From: Lunularia cruciata
Taxonomy: Eukaryota; Streptophyta; Marchantiopsida; Lunulariales; Lunulariaceae
NCBI GenBank assembly: GCA_948567375.1
Contig: OX419761.1
Span: 24,802,501-24,866,500 of the forward strand
Reading direction: 5' to 3'
Length of the DNA stretch: 64,000 nt
The notes below the pieces were generated by a model. The model was not told the origin of the DNA, ran no database searches, and saw nothing but the letters and a program-made list of their open reading frames with translations. Every line of letters begins with the position of its first letter. Within the stretch, counting starts at the first letter, position 1. This document shows positions 45,137 to 56,687 of this stretch, piece after piece. The translations under genes and the position numbers were made by a program.

Positions 45137-45584
45137 AATTAGATTGCTTACCACTCTCAACTAAACTCAACTCAGATCAGTACTTGATCTATCACTCTAT
45201 AAACTGCCAACAACTAGGCACTGATTACAATCAAGCCACACTTACTCAAGCATAGAGAATCCAGGTGACGCTTGCCGGCCTCTATCCACCATAGCCAAGA
45301 ACTCGAAGGCTCAACATAAGAGAAGTGAGCTCTCTAGAGCTCACTTTGAAATTATACCCCTTGGACTTGAGCTAGCTCTAAAACCCTAACGGTCCCAATG
45401 ACGGCACACTCGACTGTGCAAATGGTGCAAAGGGACGGTGGACCCCACCATGAAGTTAGTACCCTAAACACAAAATCTGACCGTTGGAAAGTAGTCTCTG
45501 AGATACTACTGAAATAACTCTAACTACTATCACTTGAACTCCAGTGTCTGAGCAATCTAGATGTGATACTACAAATGGCGTGAC
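45137..45584 (-). repeat. A2 terminal repeat block Y, right copy
   Basis: It matches the left Y of A2 (14,244-14,694), including A2-specific variants ('cttaccactc', 'gatctatcac'). It ends 'ggcgtgac' at the aagtt target duplication. Confidence 0.85.
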
Positions 45585-45589
45585 AAGTT

Positions 45590-46506
45590 TGATGTCAAAC
45601 AATTGTAGTTGTTAATTCTATTGATGATATCAACTCTTCTTGTGTTCCAAGTGTAATGTCTGCAACAAAGGTTTGTGATTAGTTAACATGATCACTTGTT
45701 TCTCCAAGAGATAATGCCTCCATACCTTGGTCACATATACCATTGCTAGTTATTCCCAATCTTGAGTAGAGTAATTCTTTTTTACTATATTTAGTTTGTA
45801 AGACACAAAGGCAATGGGATGCAACCCATATGAGAATTCTTGTTGCAACATGATTCGTTAGAAGCATCTTAATCAACCACACAAGGTAGTTGAGGATCAT
45901 ATGGTTGAAGAATAGGCTTTGAAGATACCATATAAAGACACCACTTTTGGAATGCTTCTTTGTGCTTGGTGGTCCGCTGAAAGCTTGAGTTCTTTCCCAA
46001 GAGATCAATCAATGGTGTGATACCACATGAGCATAATAGTAGATGAACCATCGGTAAAAATTGGCCAATCCATTGAATGCCCATACTTTTGTAGTATCCT
46101 TTGGAATAGGCCAATCAATAATGGCCTTGATTTTCTCCTCTTCCATCTTGATCCCCTATGATGAAATCTTGTTACCCAAGAAGATAACTTCTTTCTACTA
46201 AAAGGCACACTTTGACTTCTTGCAATAAAATTTCCATTGTCATAGTCATCTTGGGACTTCTCACATATGATTCACTTGTTCTACCTCTATCTTGCTATAG
46301 ATTAAGATATCATCCAACAACAACACCACATACCAATCTAATAGTCCATGCAACACTTGATGCATCTCATCCATGAAGATTTTTGGAGCATTAGTGAGCC
46401 CAAAAGGTAGAACTCTCCACTCAAACTGCCCATACCTTGTGCCAAAGGCAGTCTTTTGCACATCCTCCCTATCAATGGGGATTTGCCAATAGTTTATACA
46501 AAGATC
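45590..46506 (-). pseudogene. Right part of chromovirus D: reverse transcriptase and RNase H remnant
   Basis: At 46,261-46,518 the minus strand encodes SVIDLCINYWQIPIDREDVQ, WRVLPFGLTNAPKIFMDEM and the catalytic region as YVVLLLDDILIYSK, where LLDD replaces the usual Y-x-DD. To the left follow FYRWF-type sequence and a decayed RNase H with stops and frameshifts (45,679-46,208). The sequence stops at the A2 target duplication and resumes at 14,138, with the RNase H tail and integrase. C2 truncates it on the right at 46,507. Confidence 0.78.
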
Positions 46507-48040
46507 TATAACACTCATTTGTGCATGTGTGTGGTATTGTGATATTTAGCTTAGTATTACAAGTACTTGAGAGATATTATTTATATATAGATAAAGGATG
46601 GTTCTACATTAGTCATGATTAGTTAAAGTTAGTCATAGCTAAGATATAAGGGACCTTACTTTAGAGGAAGTGAAAAAGATGAGCACCAATATTTTGGATT
46701 CTACTATGTTGACTTGGTATTATTCTTAGGTGTTTGGCTTTGAGGAAAGAGTTGAGAACTCTTGGGCCCGCAAGCCTTTTTGTTTTGGATTCTTCTACAG
46801 TCCAAGGATAACCCACTTGAAGGAATCTTTGACTTAGTGATTGGGTCAAGATAAGATCACATGCTAGTGGAATATGCCCATGTGAATGGATATTCCTTTC
46901 TACTTTTTGACTTTACTTGACTTTTAGTCTAGTAACTTGAGTTATGGTAACTAGTAACTTTGGTACATAATTATTTTTCAATTATATAAACAAGAGGTGA
47001 GGAACTACTCATCATCCTATCATTTGCAACTATCTTTCTCTCATTGAGTTCTCTAGTGAGCAATGTCTTGAGTTTTGGAGTGTTAGCCTTGGAGGATTAT
47101 GATGGAGTGGGGATTGCTTACCTTCTTAGTCCATGGTGCGCTACCATAATAGCCATTAGAGGTTCATCTTGAGTGAGAGACATGCCGGCTCACATTTTTG
47201 GTTCCGTTGCCGGGATTGCTCTAGAAGGCAAGATAATGTTTTGCGTTCAATTCTACATTGGACAAAAAGATGCTATGAGAGCTCACTTAGAGAGAACATT
47301 AGGAGAGGAGAGGGCTGAACTTGTGTTAGAGAACCAAGATCCATTTGTATAACTTGTATTTCATTATGATGTCTTTGAAGTGATTTTTTACATCTTGTTC
47401 ACATGAGAGGATTTGGAGAGATTGTGTGAGGTGGATTGCAGATTTTGGGGATTAAAGTGATTTTGGGTAAAATCTCAAGTTTTAGATCTGAACTTGAAAT
47501 TTCTACACATGATAGCTTGGGTTGTTCTTCAGTTATCACACTTGAAATTATTGTGAGAACTATTATGCGCATTGGGCTAGAAGTTTTGAAAGTTGATAGG
47601 GTAAACTGCTTTTGCAATTGCATGCTCTCTGGAAAATTGTACAGAGTCTGCCATTTCTTCATTTTTCAGTGGATTTCTGTGAAAAATTCTATGAAAATTT
47701 AGTACATTATATCCTACATTTTGAGAGAGATCATTCTTTAGTAGGGAGTTATGAGTTTTTGAATTGAGGGGGGTGGTTTTCAGACCAAATCTAAAATGTG
47801 TGCTGAATAGAAAAGTGTCTAGGCCAAATGGCTCAATGAAAAAATCTGAAATTTTTCAAGGAGGGCCGCCCTAGAATTGTGATCAAGTGTGCAAAATTTC
47901 AGAAGACTATCACATACTAGTTGAGAGATTTGAGTGAAATTGTGAGGAAGGGTGTCAATTCTGCAGAGTTGAGATCTCATGCATGAGGAGTTTGAGGGCA
48001 ACAAAAAGCATGTTTGAGTGTTTACATTCATCTTGGGAAC

Positions 48041-48514
48041 ATGGAGGGTCATCAAGAGTGGAAATTGAGACTATGCAAGGTTCCCAAAGGGTTTGAGGTG
48101 ATTATAGGGGTGGATTTGAGGAAAAGAGAGTTCACAATAGAATTTGAAGAGAGTGTTGAGAGGATCCAAAAACCTACGCCACTTGGAGGAAAGAGTGAGT
48201 CTAAGTGCTTTCTATGTGGAGAGAAGGGACATAAGGCAAGTTCATGTCCATCAACCTTTGAGAGCAAAAGATTGAGGGAAAGGAGAGGCTTACTTGACTT
48301 GGGTTTGCATGTTGGACCTTCTTCACCAAGATTAGGAGGGAGAAGATCTAAGACCAAGGAGTTGTGTGAGGTTTGTGGAGTAGAAGGACTTCCAAAAAGA
48401 CATGAGTGTAGTGGAGTAAAAGCACTTTTGGAGACTTTGGTGAAAAATCTTGGAGAGAGTCTTAGTACAGTTACAGAAATACTACCACCTTCATCAGCTA
48501 GTTCTCAAGACTAG
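48041..48514 (+). CDS. C2 upstream zinc-knuckle ORF
   Basis: A homologue of the C1 ORF at 35,843, open over its whole length, starting MEGHQEWKLRLCKVPKGF. The CFLCGEKGHKASSC knuckle is intact. Substitutions relative to C1 are scattered and several change amino acids conservatively (Q to K, V to I). It is open while the neighbouring gag of C2 has stops, which suggests it has been under selection within the family or was lucky. Confidence 0.65.
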   Translation: MEGHQEWKLRLCKVPKGFEVIIGVDLRKREFTIEFEESVERIQKPTPLGGKSESKCFLCGEKGHKASSCPSTFESKRLRERRGLLDLGLHVGPSSPRLGGRRSKTKELCEVCGVEGLPKRHECSGVKALLETLVKNLGESLSTVTEILPPSSASSQD

Positions 48515-48759
48515 TGATGGAGATAATCTTTCAACTTATGGATAAACTATCCATGAGAGTTAGATTAATATGCACTTTAGGATTTGATGTTGCTATAGAA
48601 ATCTTGGAGCAACCTGAACCCTTTGTGTTCCCTAGAGTGGATTATCCTCAGATGGTGTTAGTCATGTATATACTTTATTAGTTATAGAGTGAGAAAAAAG
48701 AAAAAAGAAAAAGAAGAAAAAAAATATTTGAGAGAAAAGAAAGATAGTGAGGGGTTAAG

Positions 48760-50376
48760 ATGGGGAAACTTCCGGTTTTCTTTGGCAAGGATGGAGAAGA
48801 TGTGGAGGCCTTTGTGAGAGACTTCAAGAGAGATTGCATAGGAAACAATGAGAGGAGGAAGAATGAGTGGGCCTCATTATTACCAGATTTCTTTGAGGAT
48901 GCAGCACTTACATGGTATGAGTCAGAATACCAAAAGAGAGAGAGGAGAGATGGGGAAGAGAAGTCTTGGGAGACTTTGACTTCAGCACTCATTGAGAAAT
49001 TTCTCCCAGATGAGAGTTATGAGAGATTGATGAGTGAGGTAACCTTTCTGAAACAAGGAGATGGAGAGAAAGTGAGAGTCTATGTAGAAAGAGTGGAAAA
49101 GTTAGAGTCCAAATTTTGCATAGTGTTGAGGAAGAGTGGGGATGATGTGGAGATTACTATGATTGGCATAGTGGCCATGCTTACCAAGAATTTTATGGGA
49201 GGATTGAGACCACAAATTAGAAGCAAGGTGAGATATGAGAAACCTTCTTCCAAGGTTGAAGCTATCAAGATCGCAATTCGTATGGAGGAGAGTTTGGAAG
49301 GGGATGAGAGTGATTTGGTGGTGAAGGAGGTTGTGCATCCTCCTAAATGCTACAAGTATGGTGGAACTTCTGATACTTTGGTGGCAAGGGTTACACCACA
49401 AGTAGTAGTTGCTCCAGTTCTTGCACCTCTGCCGAAGGATCCACTTTAAACCATCACAAAACAACTTGCGGATCTCAAGATCAATGTGGTGCAACTATGG
49501 GAGAAGAGAGAGGTGGATCAGAATGTAGGGAGAGGGCCTAGGAGTTATAGAAACTATCCATATAGAGGAGGCCAACCAACCAACAATTTCAATGATAGAA
49601 ATTGTTTTGGTTGTGGAGGAAGAGGCCATATCTAAAGGAATTGCCCAAATTCCACTTACCATGGGGGAAGGGGTTATGAGAGAGCCAATAGAGGAAAAGA
49701 GGGAGGTAGTGAAACCCAAGTGGCTCCTAATCTAGACAAAGGTAAGGGGATAACATCCATAGATGTGGTGGAGAGCAAGTATAAGAAGGGAGAGTGTTCA
49801 AACTCCAAGGGTCTTAATTTGGAGCTTTTGGCAGAAGAGAAGAAGAGAGCTCATTTTGCAGAGGATGTTCACTCTTCTCAAGAATTTAATCCAAGCAAGG
49901 ATACTCCTATGTCTACTAGGAGCACTCGCACCTCAACACCATCAACAACAAAGACTGCAAGGAAGAAGTTGGGGATGGAGGATTTCTTGATTTCAAAGCA
50001 ACAGTAGAATTACAATGTGTTGGAGGATGTTGGTAGCCACAAGGCTAATATCACAATAGGCCAATTGATTGCTTTGAACCCTACCTTGATAAAAGAGCTT
50101 AGAGGTGGTTTGAGTTCTACAAGGAGCAAGAGGAAGAAGAAGGCAAAAGATCTAATATCAATGAGGGTGGTGGATGCCAAGCCAGCACCATGGGAGGCTT
50201 GTGAATATGCCTCCAAGATTGATGTGAGAGTGAATGGTCACAACATCAAGGATGCATTGGTTGATGGAGGATCAACAGTAAATGCCATGTTAGAAAGGTT
50301 GATGAAGAAGTTGGGTATGATACTCCCAAGACCTTCAACATTTGTGGTGAGCATGGCAAACAAGCAACAAGTTTGA
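48760..50376 (+). pseudogene. C2 gag and partial protease
   Basis: Collinear with C1 gag. In-frame stops are at 49,447-49,449 (TAA for CAA), 49,633-49,635 (TAA for CAA) and 50,005-50,007 (TAG for TGG). A TGA at 50,374-50,376 lies at the same place as in C1. The knuckle and the ALVDGGSTVNAM protease motif are recognisable. It is not functional. Confidence 0.85.
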
Positions 50377-50461
50377 CCAATAGGGATGATGGATAAGGTG
50401 GTAGTTTCAGTTATGGGAGTTCAAAATCTCATGACTTTCCAAGTCTTGAAGGATTCAAGCT

Positions 50462-53400
50462 TTAGGGCACTTGAGCAAGTTGAGCAAGTTAGGCATAGGT
50501 AATTCACCATCTAAATAGGCATTGCTTCAAGGTGATATATCTAGGATAATTCCTCACTTGTTTGTTCATAGAGAGAAGGTTCTTGGGTGAAGACAAGGTG
50601 ATGTAAAAGAGCCATGATGTAGAAGAGCATGAGGCAAAGGGAGAGGATGATCATGTAGAGGAGGGTGGAGTGAGAGTTTAGAAAATGTTATGTTATTTTT
50701 TCTTCATACATATCACATGTACTTCACATTTACTCTCATAATAAATTCACATGTCCTGTTTTAGCCTTGTGTATCTAATATTGTACATTTGATTATAAGC
50801 TTTGTTTGATATACTTGTTTGAGTATATGCTTAGTTTGATATTATAAAGTGTTTGTGCACAGATCACCATCCCAATATTGACCTTCACCCTTTTTATGAT
50901 GGTGCAGTTAAGAATATTGATGATGGAGTTGGGAAAGAAGAAGATGAGCCAAAGCCATTGCCTTTAGAAGAGGTAGAGATGTTACCCCTAGTGAGAAAGA
51001 TGGAGCACAAGTTGGTTGAGAGTGAGAGTAGAGGAGTAGGTTTTATTGAGAGTAAGAGTAGAGTATCATATCAAGCACACTTCAGTTTAGAGGAGTATTG
51101 AGCACCTTCTTATTGAGAGGGAGAGTTTATAAGTAAAGAGGCAATTATGAATTATGACTTAGGAGCACCTTCTTATTGAGAAGGAGCATAGACTAGCAGA
51201 GTAAGAAGCATAATTTTGGGTAAAGAAGCACTACATTTTTGAGAGTGAAATTAGGCTAGCTAAAGAGGAGATGAAATTTTGTATTAAGGAGAGTACTAGA
51301 GTTGAAAGATTTGTTGAGTTAGTTAGGGTTATGAGAGAGAGGGAAGCCAAGGTTAGTGATAAGATTGAGAAGATGGTGGAGTTTGATACACTTGTGAGAG
51401 AAAAAGAGAGGATTTGGCAAATGGACTAGATACACTTATGTGTGTGCAAGAGAGAGAGGCTATGACTAAGTGTATGTTGGGGTATACTAGTACTATAGAG
51501 ACTTTGAAGAGGACCCAAATGAAGTTAGCCATTATGGAGATTACTCTAGATGCAATAAAGATTGAGCTAGATACTATGAAGACATTGCTAGAGGGGCTCA
51601 TGAGGAAGCAAGTACTTGGCTTGAGGTGGAGAAGTTAAAATACCCTTGGGCCTTTCCGCCTTAGCATGTAGAGACTTAGACTTAGACTTAGGAGCAAGAG
51701 TCACTAGGGAGTTTCAAACTATTGGTATAGAGATACACTCTCATGAGACTCATACTCCTTCCATAGTCAATTAGGGCACATAAATGGTGTGGGCTCTTAT
51801 TAGTGGGTCCAAGGAGGAGCCTTATGTGTTCATGAGTGATATAGAAATTATGTTTTGAAGGCTATGCACTTCAGATAATCTTGCACCTCCACCTTGTTTG
51901 AGGAGTATTACTATGGAGATATGGGGTTTTAGGAGAGGAAAGTATCTTTGAGGGATGAGGTATCTAGGTTCAAAGACTTGAGAGAGAGGACAAGCTTATT
52001 TAGAATGTTTATACCTTGTATCCTTTATAATATTGATGTAAGGAAGAAAATTCTAGCTTTGGATGTGGAATGTTTAGCAAACATGAGAGTTTGTACTCAT
52101 CTTGGATTGTTGTGCATAGACTAGGATGAAGGTATTACAAAAAAAAAGTAGTACTTTGTGGTCTATCTCCCAACTTGGAGTTAGAAAGTTTATGGAGTAT
52201 TGTTTGACATACTTTGAGGTTATTATTTGGACTTATGGCCTAAAGAAGAAGGTGAAATAACTATTATGCTCCATGTGGGATATTGGTTTCCTACCACTTA
52301 TTGTTCATGGCATGCCTTGATGAGAAGGATAGGTTCTTGGACCAATATAAAGATTATATGGTGAGACCTTATAGGAGCTTTACATCTTTAGGTTTGTCCA
52401 TTAGGGACATACTGATAGTTAATAGTGATGTTCAACCCTATTATAGAAACCACTCCCATGGTGTTATCCATCCTCCTAGATTTAGTCCTATTGATACATT
52501 TAATACCTCATATACTTCATTATCAAACCTCCTTGTAGCTCCTCTAGATAGATTTAGAGTACCCATGGAGCTTGCTATTATGTTTTAAACATAATAAGAG
52601 GAGTGGACCTCATTAGATTTAGGGATTATAGTGCTACACTAGTTTGTGCTTATGTGAGCTCACAATGTGTTCAGACAAGAGGTTATAGATATGGACACCC
52701 TTTGTTTCTATGTTGCATCCTCTACTAAAGACTCAATGATGTACTACTACGTAATGGTATATTGTCATGGGCATAACCATACACATGTGATTATTTATGT
52801 GTATATATATATGTGCATATACTAGTTGGTGTGTATTTTTTTCATACACTCATTTTACACCATATTCCTTGATTACTCATTAATCTCATTACTCATTACT
52901 TTGTTTTTATTTATTTTTATGCTAATGAGTATGTTAGTAGAAAACTATAAGGATATAAGAGAACTCAACTTAATACTCTAAAATTATAAGAAGATACAAC
53001 AATAATAAGATAAAAGTGATCAGCTCTCAGTAATTGAGACCAAGCAATATATCAACTACATAGGCTATGCATCATGTGCAAGCTACATGGTTGGCATAGG
53101 TTGCACGGTCTATGCAATAAACATAGAATGAAGAATTGATCCCCTAATTCTATAATTTTGTAATATGAGCTGATTGTAGAATGCAGTAAAATTTTGCAAT
53201 GACCCAAGGATCTTCAACTATATTGCTTATAAATAGCATTCCAACAAGCTATAGCTCCTCAAATTCCATTCTCTTAAGCAAATGTATGTATCCTTGGTGG
53301 GAATCAAATATTGAAGGCATAAAAAAATTTCAAGTCTTGGTTATTGTAGTCTATGCATGAGAAACAAGAAAATGGGTACTCATCTACCAAGAATAACAAC

Positions 53401-53771
53401 ATCATTAGCAAGAATGGGAATTGCACTATTCAACTTGTTCTTGATTTGAGTGGAACAACATGAAAGTTGCAAAATTATATATGGAAATTGTACATGCATA
53501 AAAATATGATCAACATGCTTATCAATATGGTGAAAAACATGAATACATGATTTCATTTAGATGATAATTTGGTGTACAACTTTTCCTCTACATCTCATTC
53601 TAGTCTTCATCCTCAAAGTTGTAATCTAGTATAAGAAATGTTGTAGGATATATAGTAGCATAACTATTGCTACCATCCATGCCATATGGATGCATCTTAT
53701 CTATCCTAGAAAATATTGTAATTATACTCTTTATCTCATCGGCATCTCCTTTGCCCTAGCTAATTCAAGAG
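50462..53771. other. AT-rich region, no recognisable gene
   Basis: Short open frames at 50,853-51,101 and 51,414-51,638 (plus strand, Glu/Lys-rich) and 52,283-52,588 have no domain that I recognise. They sit in sequence with many stops. Runs of 'gagag' between 51,100 and 51,650 and a short TA/TG tract near 52,795-52,830 are present. It is most likely decayed mobile-element sequence, but I cannot name a family. Confidence 0.5.
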
Positions 53772-55178
53772 TCATGGAATAAAATCTTTTTTGTATTTTT
53801 CATTCCTCTCCTTGATGTAGAATTTCTCCACGTTAGAGCTTATTTTCTCTATACAAAATATCTTATCTACCTTTACCTTCTTCTTCTCGGCTTTTACAAA
53901 GTACTTATGCTTCTCTATTTTTGCAAACTTTTGAGCTTCTATCTCTACTACTTTACATCTATCTTGAGTTTCTATTAATTCACTCTCCCGTTTACTATGA
54001 TTTGCTAAATCTTGTGACAAAACAACTATTGCAAGAGTCATTTGTGTATTCAATTGGGAGGTCTTTCTTCTCTTGTGAGATTCACTTTTTCCTTCTCAAG
54101 ATGCAATCTACTCCTTTGGTCCTTTGGTCTCCTTCAATGGAGTTCCATCTTTTGGTACTATTGGAACTCCTCTTGCTCAACTCTCCTTTTCAAGTACATC
54201 ATTAGAATCTAGCCCTTGAGTACCTGGAACTATGAATGAAATTGAGTCCATGCTTGATTATGGAAAATCCTTCATCATTTCTTCTTCTGTGGCTCCATTC
54301 TCCACACCATGAGGGCTTGAGTATACCCTTCCTCCTTGGGTACACTCAAGCATAAAATTATGCATCACTTGAACATCATCTCCATCTCTAATATTTTCCA
54401 CAACACCACCACCAATACTAACTAGGGTAGGAGAAGATATATTTGCACAATTTTCAAACATTAAATCCTTACTATCAAAGAATGGACAAATATGATTTAA
54501 CTCATCCTCTACTGTTCTCCATACTTGTTTAAACTCCTTATCAATAAGTCCTTCTCCGGTACTCTTGGTTTTCCATGCCTTTGCTTCCTTGTAAGCCTTC
54601 ATATATCTTGCCTACTTCTTGTATAATTTGTCTCCCTTTAATGTTAACATCGTTGGAAATCTTCTCCCATGGTACTATAGATCGGTAGCCATATAATTGA
54701 ACATGGTCATCTTTTGGACATGCTTCTTGCAATTGCAGCCATAAGTCTATTTGAAGTGCTCTTCTTCCTCTAAGTAATTTAAGATTGTATATAGTGATGG
54801 CATATGGACATATGATATGGACTAGTCTTCTTTTACCCTTTCCTCCTTTACCTTTGTACCTCTTTAATACCCTCTTCAATAGCTCTTGGAATATTAGTGA
54901 TGTTTGCGATGGAGCTACTGACTCGGGAACTCATGGAGCTATTTAACTTTGGAGACTCTTTAGCTGGAATGGTGTGAATTGTATAATGCTTGAGCATTTG
55001 CACCCAACATTGAAATAGAAGGAGACCGAGCAATGGAATTGCTATTGCTCAAATTAAAATTATCCATTGCAATGAATTGCAGATCCTTCATGAATTGCAA
55101 ATGTTTTAGGGCGGTGCTCTCCTTTAATTGACTCTTCCCATGATATGCTAGTGGTGCAAATTTCTCTTGTAATTTCAC
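53772..55178 (-). pseudogene. Unrecognised minus-strand coding-like tract
   Basis: Frames at 54,960-55,178, 54,258-54,602 and 53,772-54,053 share one reading frame, and 54,541-54,879 lies in another. The text looks protein-like (for example ICPYAITIYNLKLLRGRRAL and WLQLQEACPKDDHVQLYGYR), with a basic KRYKGKGGKGKRR stretch. It could be a decayed host gene with introns or an unknown element ORF. I do not recognise a family. It runs opposite to the HNL gene and ends about 1.5 kb upstream of it. Confidence 0.35.
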
Positions 55179-56687
55179 AAACTATTTTTGATTTTTAGAC
55201 TAGAGTTCGAATCTTTGCCAAACCAATTCAAGCATGCACGAAGAGAACGAACGAAGAGAAGACTTCCAATTTTAGATATCACATGGCAATGATGACAATG
55301 ATCTCGTAACCACTTCTTGTCAACCTTTTAATTCTGACTTTACTACATGTTACTCTTTGACGTGATAATCCATTGATTATCACGTAATATTTGTCTTGAT
55401 TTCAATAATGGAATCATTGATTCGACCCCTAAATGTTTCTAATGGAAACCACACCCCGTCAAATGATTTTGTCACATGTATTTCAGTTCCCGGGAAGGTT
55501 CTGCCGCACTCGGTTGACTCTTTTACCATTGTGTACGGACGTCCTATTATTATTGACTTTTACCATCACCTATAACTTTTGGTATTGATCTCACAATATT
55601 GCCCGTAAATATCCATCACTTTTAAATCTGAAACCCCTCTTACCACACAGAGGATGGCTCGTGTAGTATAGATCGGTCACTTTTAAATCTGAACCACCTA
55701 ATATCCAGTGGGGCGCTACGAGTGCTCTAGAAAGCAACTTTCTAGAGCACTCGGAATGAATAATCCGTTTGATTGCACTTACCATAAACGTCACCATGCC
55801 AGTCCATTGGAGCACCCCAAGAATTTATGCGATTTCTTTACTATGAGTATGAATCGCCAATGTTATCCAGGCATGAACAATAAAATAGTCGCTGTCGAAA
55901 ACAAACTACACCGCAGGGAAAGTGAGGGTCCTAGCTCGAAGTAGATAAGACAAGGGCCAGTTAGTCCTATTACAGTCAACGGCTTTTGTGAGATTTCCTG
56001 TAAAGGTCGGGCAGCGCGCTACGTCTCCTAAAGGGAAGACGAGTACGTTGTGTCACCCTCGGTAGATGCAACCCGAAGCGCAGCCATGATAAAGTTCGGG
56101 CGTTGCTTCGATCGTGATTGTCAACAAGCTGGAATGAGGAAGCAAACTGTTCTTCCTCCATCTGCACAATCACAGAAGGACAGGTTGCGTGTTCCCCAAA
56201 CAGGAAGATTCTGCCAACAGAACTGAAAATGACAACTTGGATCAGCAGCAGTTTCTCGCCTCTTTGGGAATGAGGGGCAGGAGGTAGTGGTGGAATGGGC
56301 GGGTTCAGCCATGGGCACAATCTAGTTTGTTGCTTTGCATTTTCGAGCAAAGCACGAGCATTGGGGCAGCAAAATCTTTGCCCTTCTACACTGAAACATG
56401 ACGTTTAGATACTGTATGCACGTAGGGGAAAAAGAGTTGTATCTCTTGAGGAACACTGCAATCTGATATTATTTTAAATGCAGAGGCAGACGATGGGCGA
56501 AGTCTAAGTCCTCGATATGCGATCCAATTGAGACTGCAACCAGAATTTCGGGTTTGGAAGGATTTAGTGCGGCCTGAAGAATGAGTGGTTGTCGAATGTT
56601 GAGCATGCCGAGCCAGGTTTGTCCTTTAAAGGTCGCGTAGAGGACGTCTCAGTGTAGTGGGTGCTATCGTACTTCTCGTCTAGCATA
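55179..56687. promoter_or_regulatory. Upstream region of the HNL gene
   Basis: No convincing gene is seen. CpG is visibly more frequent than in the element block to the left. A direct repeat 'tcacttttaaatctgaa' occurs at about 55,616 and 55,677. A perfect hairpin follows at 55,719-55,753. A 124-codon minus-strand frame (55,976-56,350) has no recognisable domain and overlaps another open frame, so I do not call it. The promoter and 5' UTR of the HNL gene should lie in the right part. Confidence 0.45.
55719..55753. repeat. Perfect 16-bp inverted repeat with 3-nt loop
   Basis: The arms cgagtgctctagaaag and ctttctagagcactcg are exactly complementary, separated by 'caa'. It lies about 0.9 kb upstream of the HNL start codon. 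No terminal inverted-repeat element is evident around it. Confidence 0.85.

Larger units (their letters stand above)
14139..45584 (-). mobile_element. Family-A retrotransposon A2, split by nested elements B and C1
   Basis: A second minus-strand family-A element, bounded by aagtt (14,134-14,138 and 45,585-45,589) and inserted in chromovirus D. Its three pieces are 14,139-15,041, 28,771-34,301 and 42,108-45,584. Subtracting B and C1 with their duplicated target bases leaves 9,902 bp, against 9,908 bp in A1. The end structure (X-Y-X left, Z-Y right) and the domain order, including methyltransferase and PHD finger, are the same as in A1. Stops and frameshifts disable it. The D reading frame is continuous across the two flanks, which proves the insertion boundaries. 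Confidence 0.88.
46507..50461 (+). mobile_element. Truncated C-family element C2
   Basis: The 5' LTR is 46,507-47,194 ('tataacactc' start, with TG mutated to TA), followed by the same primer site as C1. Then come the small zinc-knuckle ORF, gag and the first half of protease. At about 50,461, inside protease, the match to C1 ends abruptly and unrelated sequence follows. There is no reverse transcriptase, integrase or 3' LTR. It is more diverged than the C1 LTR pair, so it is older. It is inserted in the D reverse transcriptase. Confidence 0.85.

Noticed and set aside
55976-56350. 124-aa minus-strand ORF upstream of HNL
   Set aside because: No recognisable domain, overlaps another open frame, and lies in GC-richer DNA where chance ORFs are longer.
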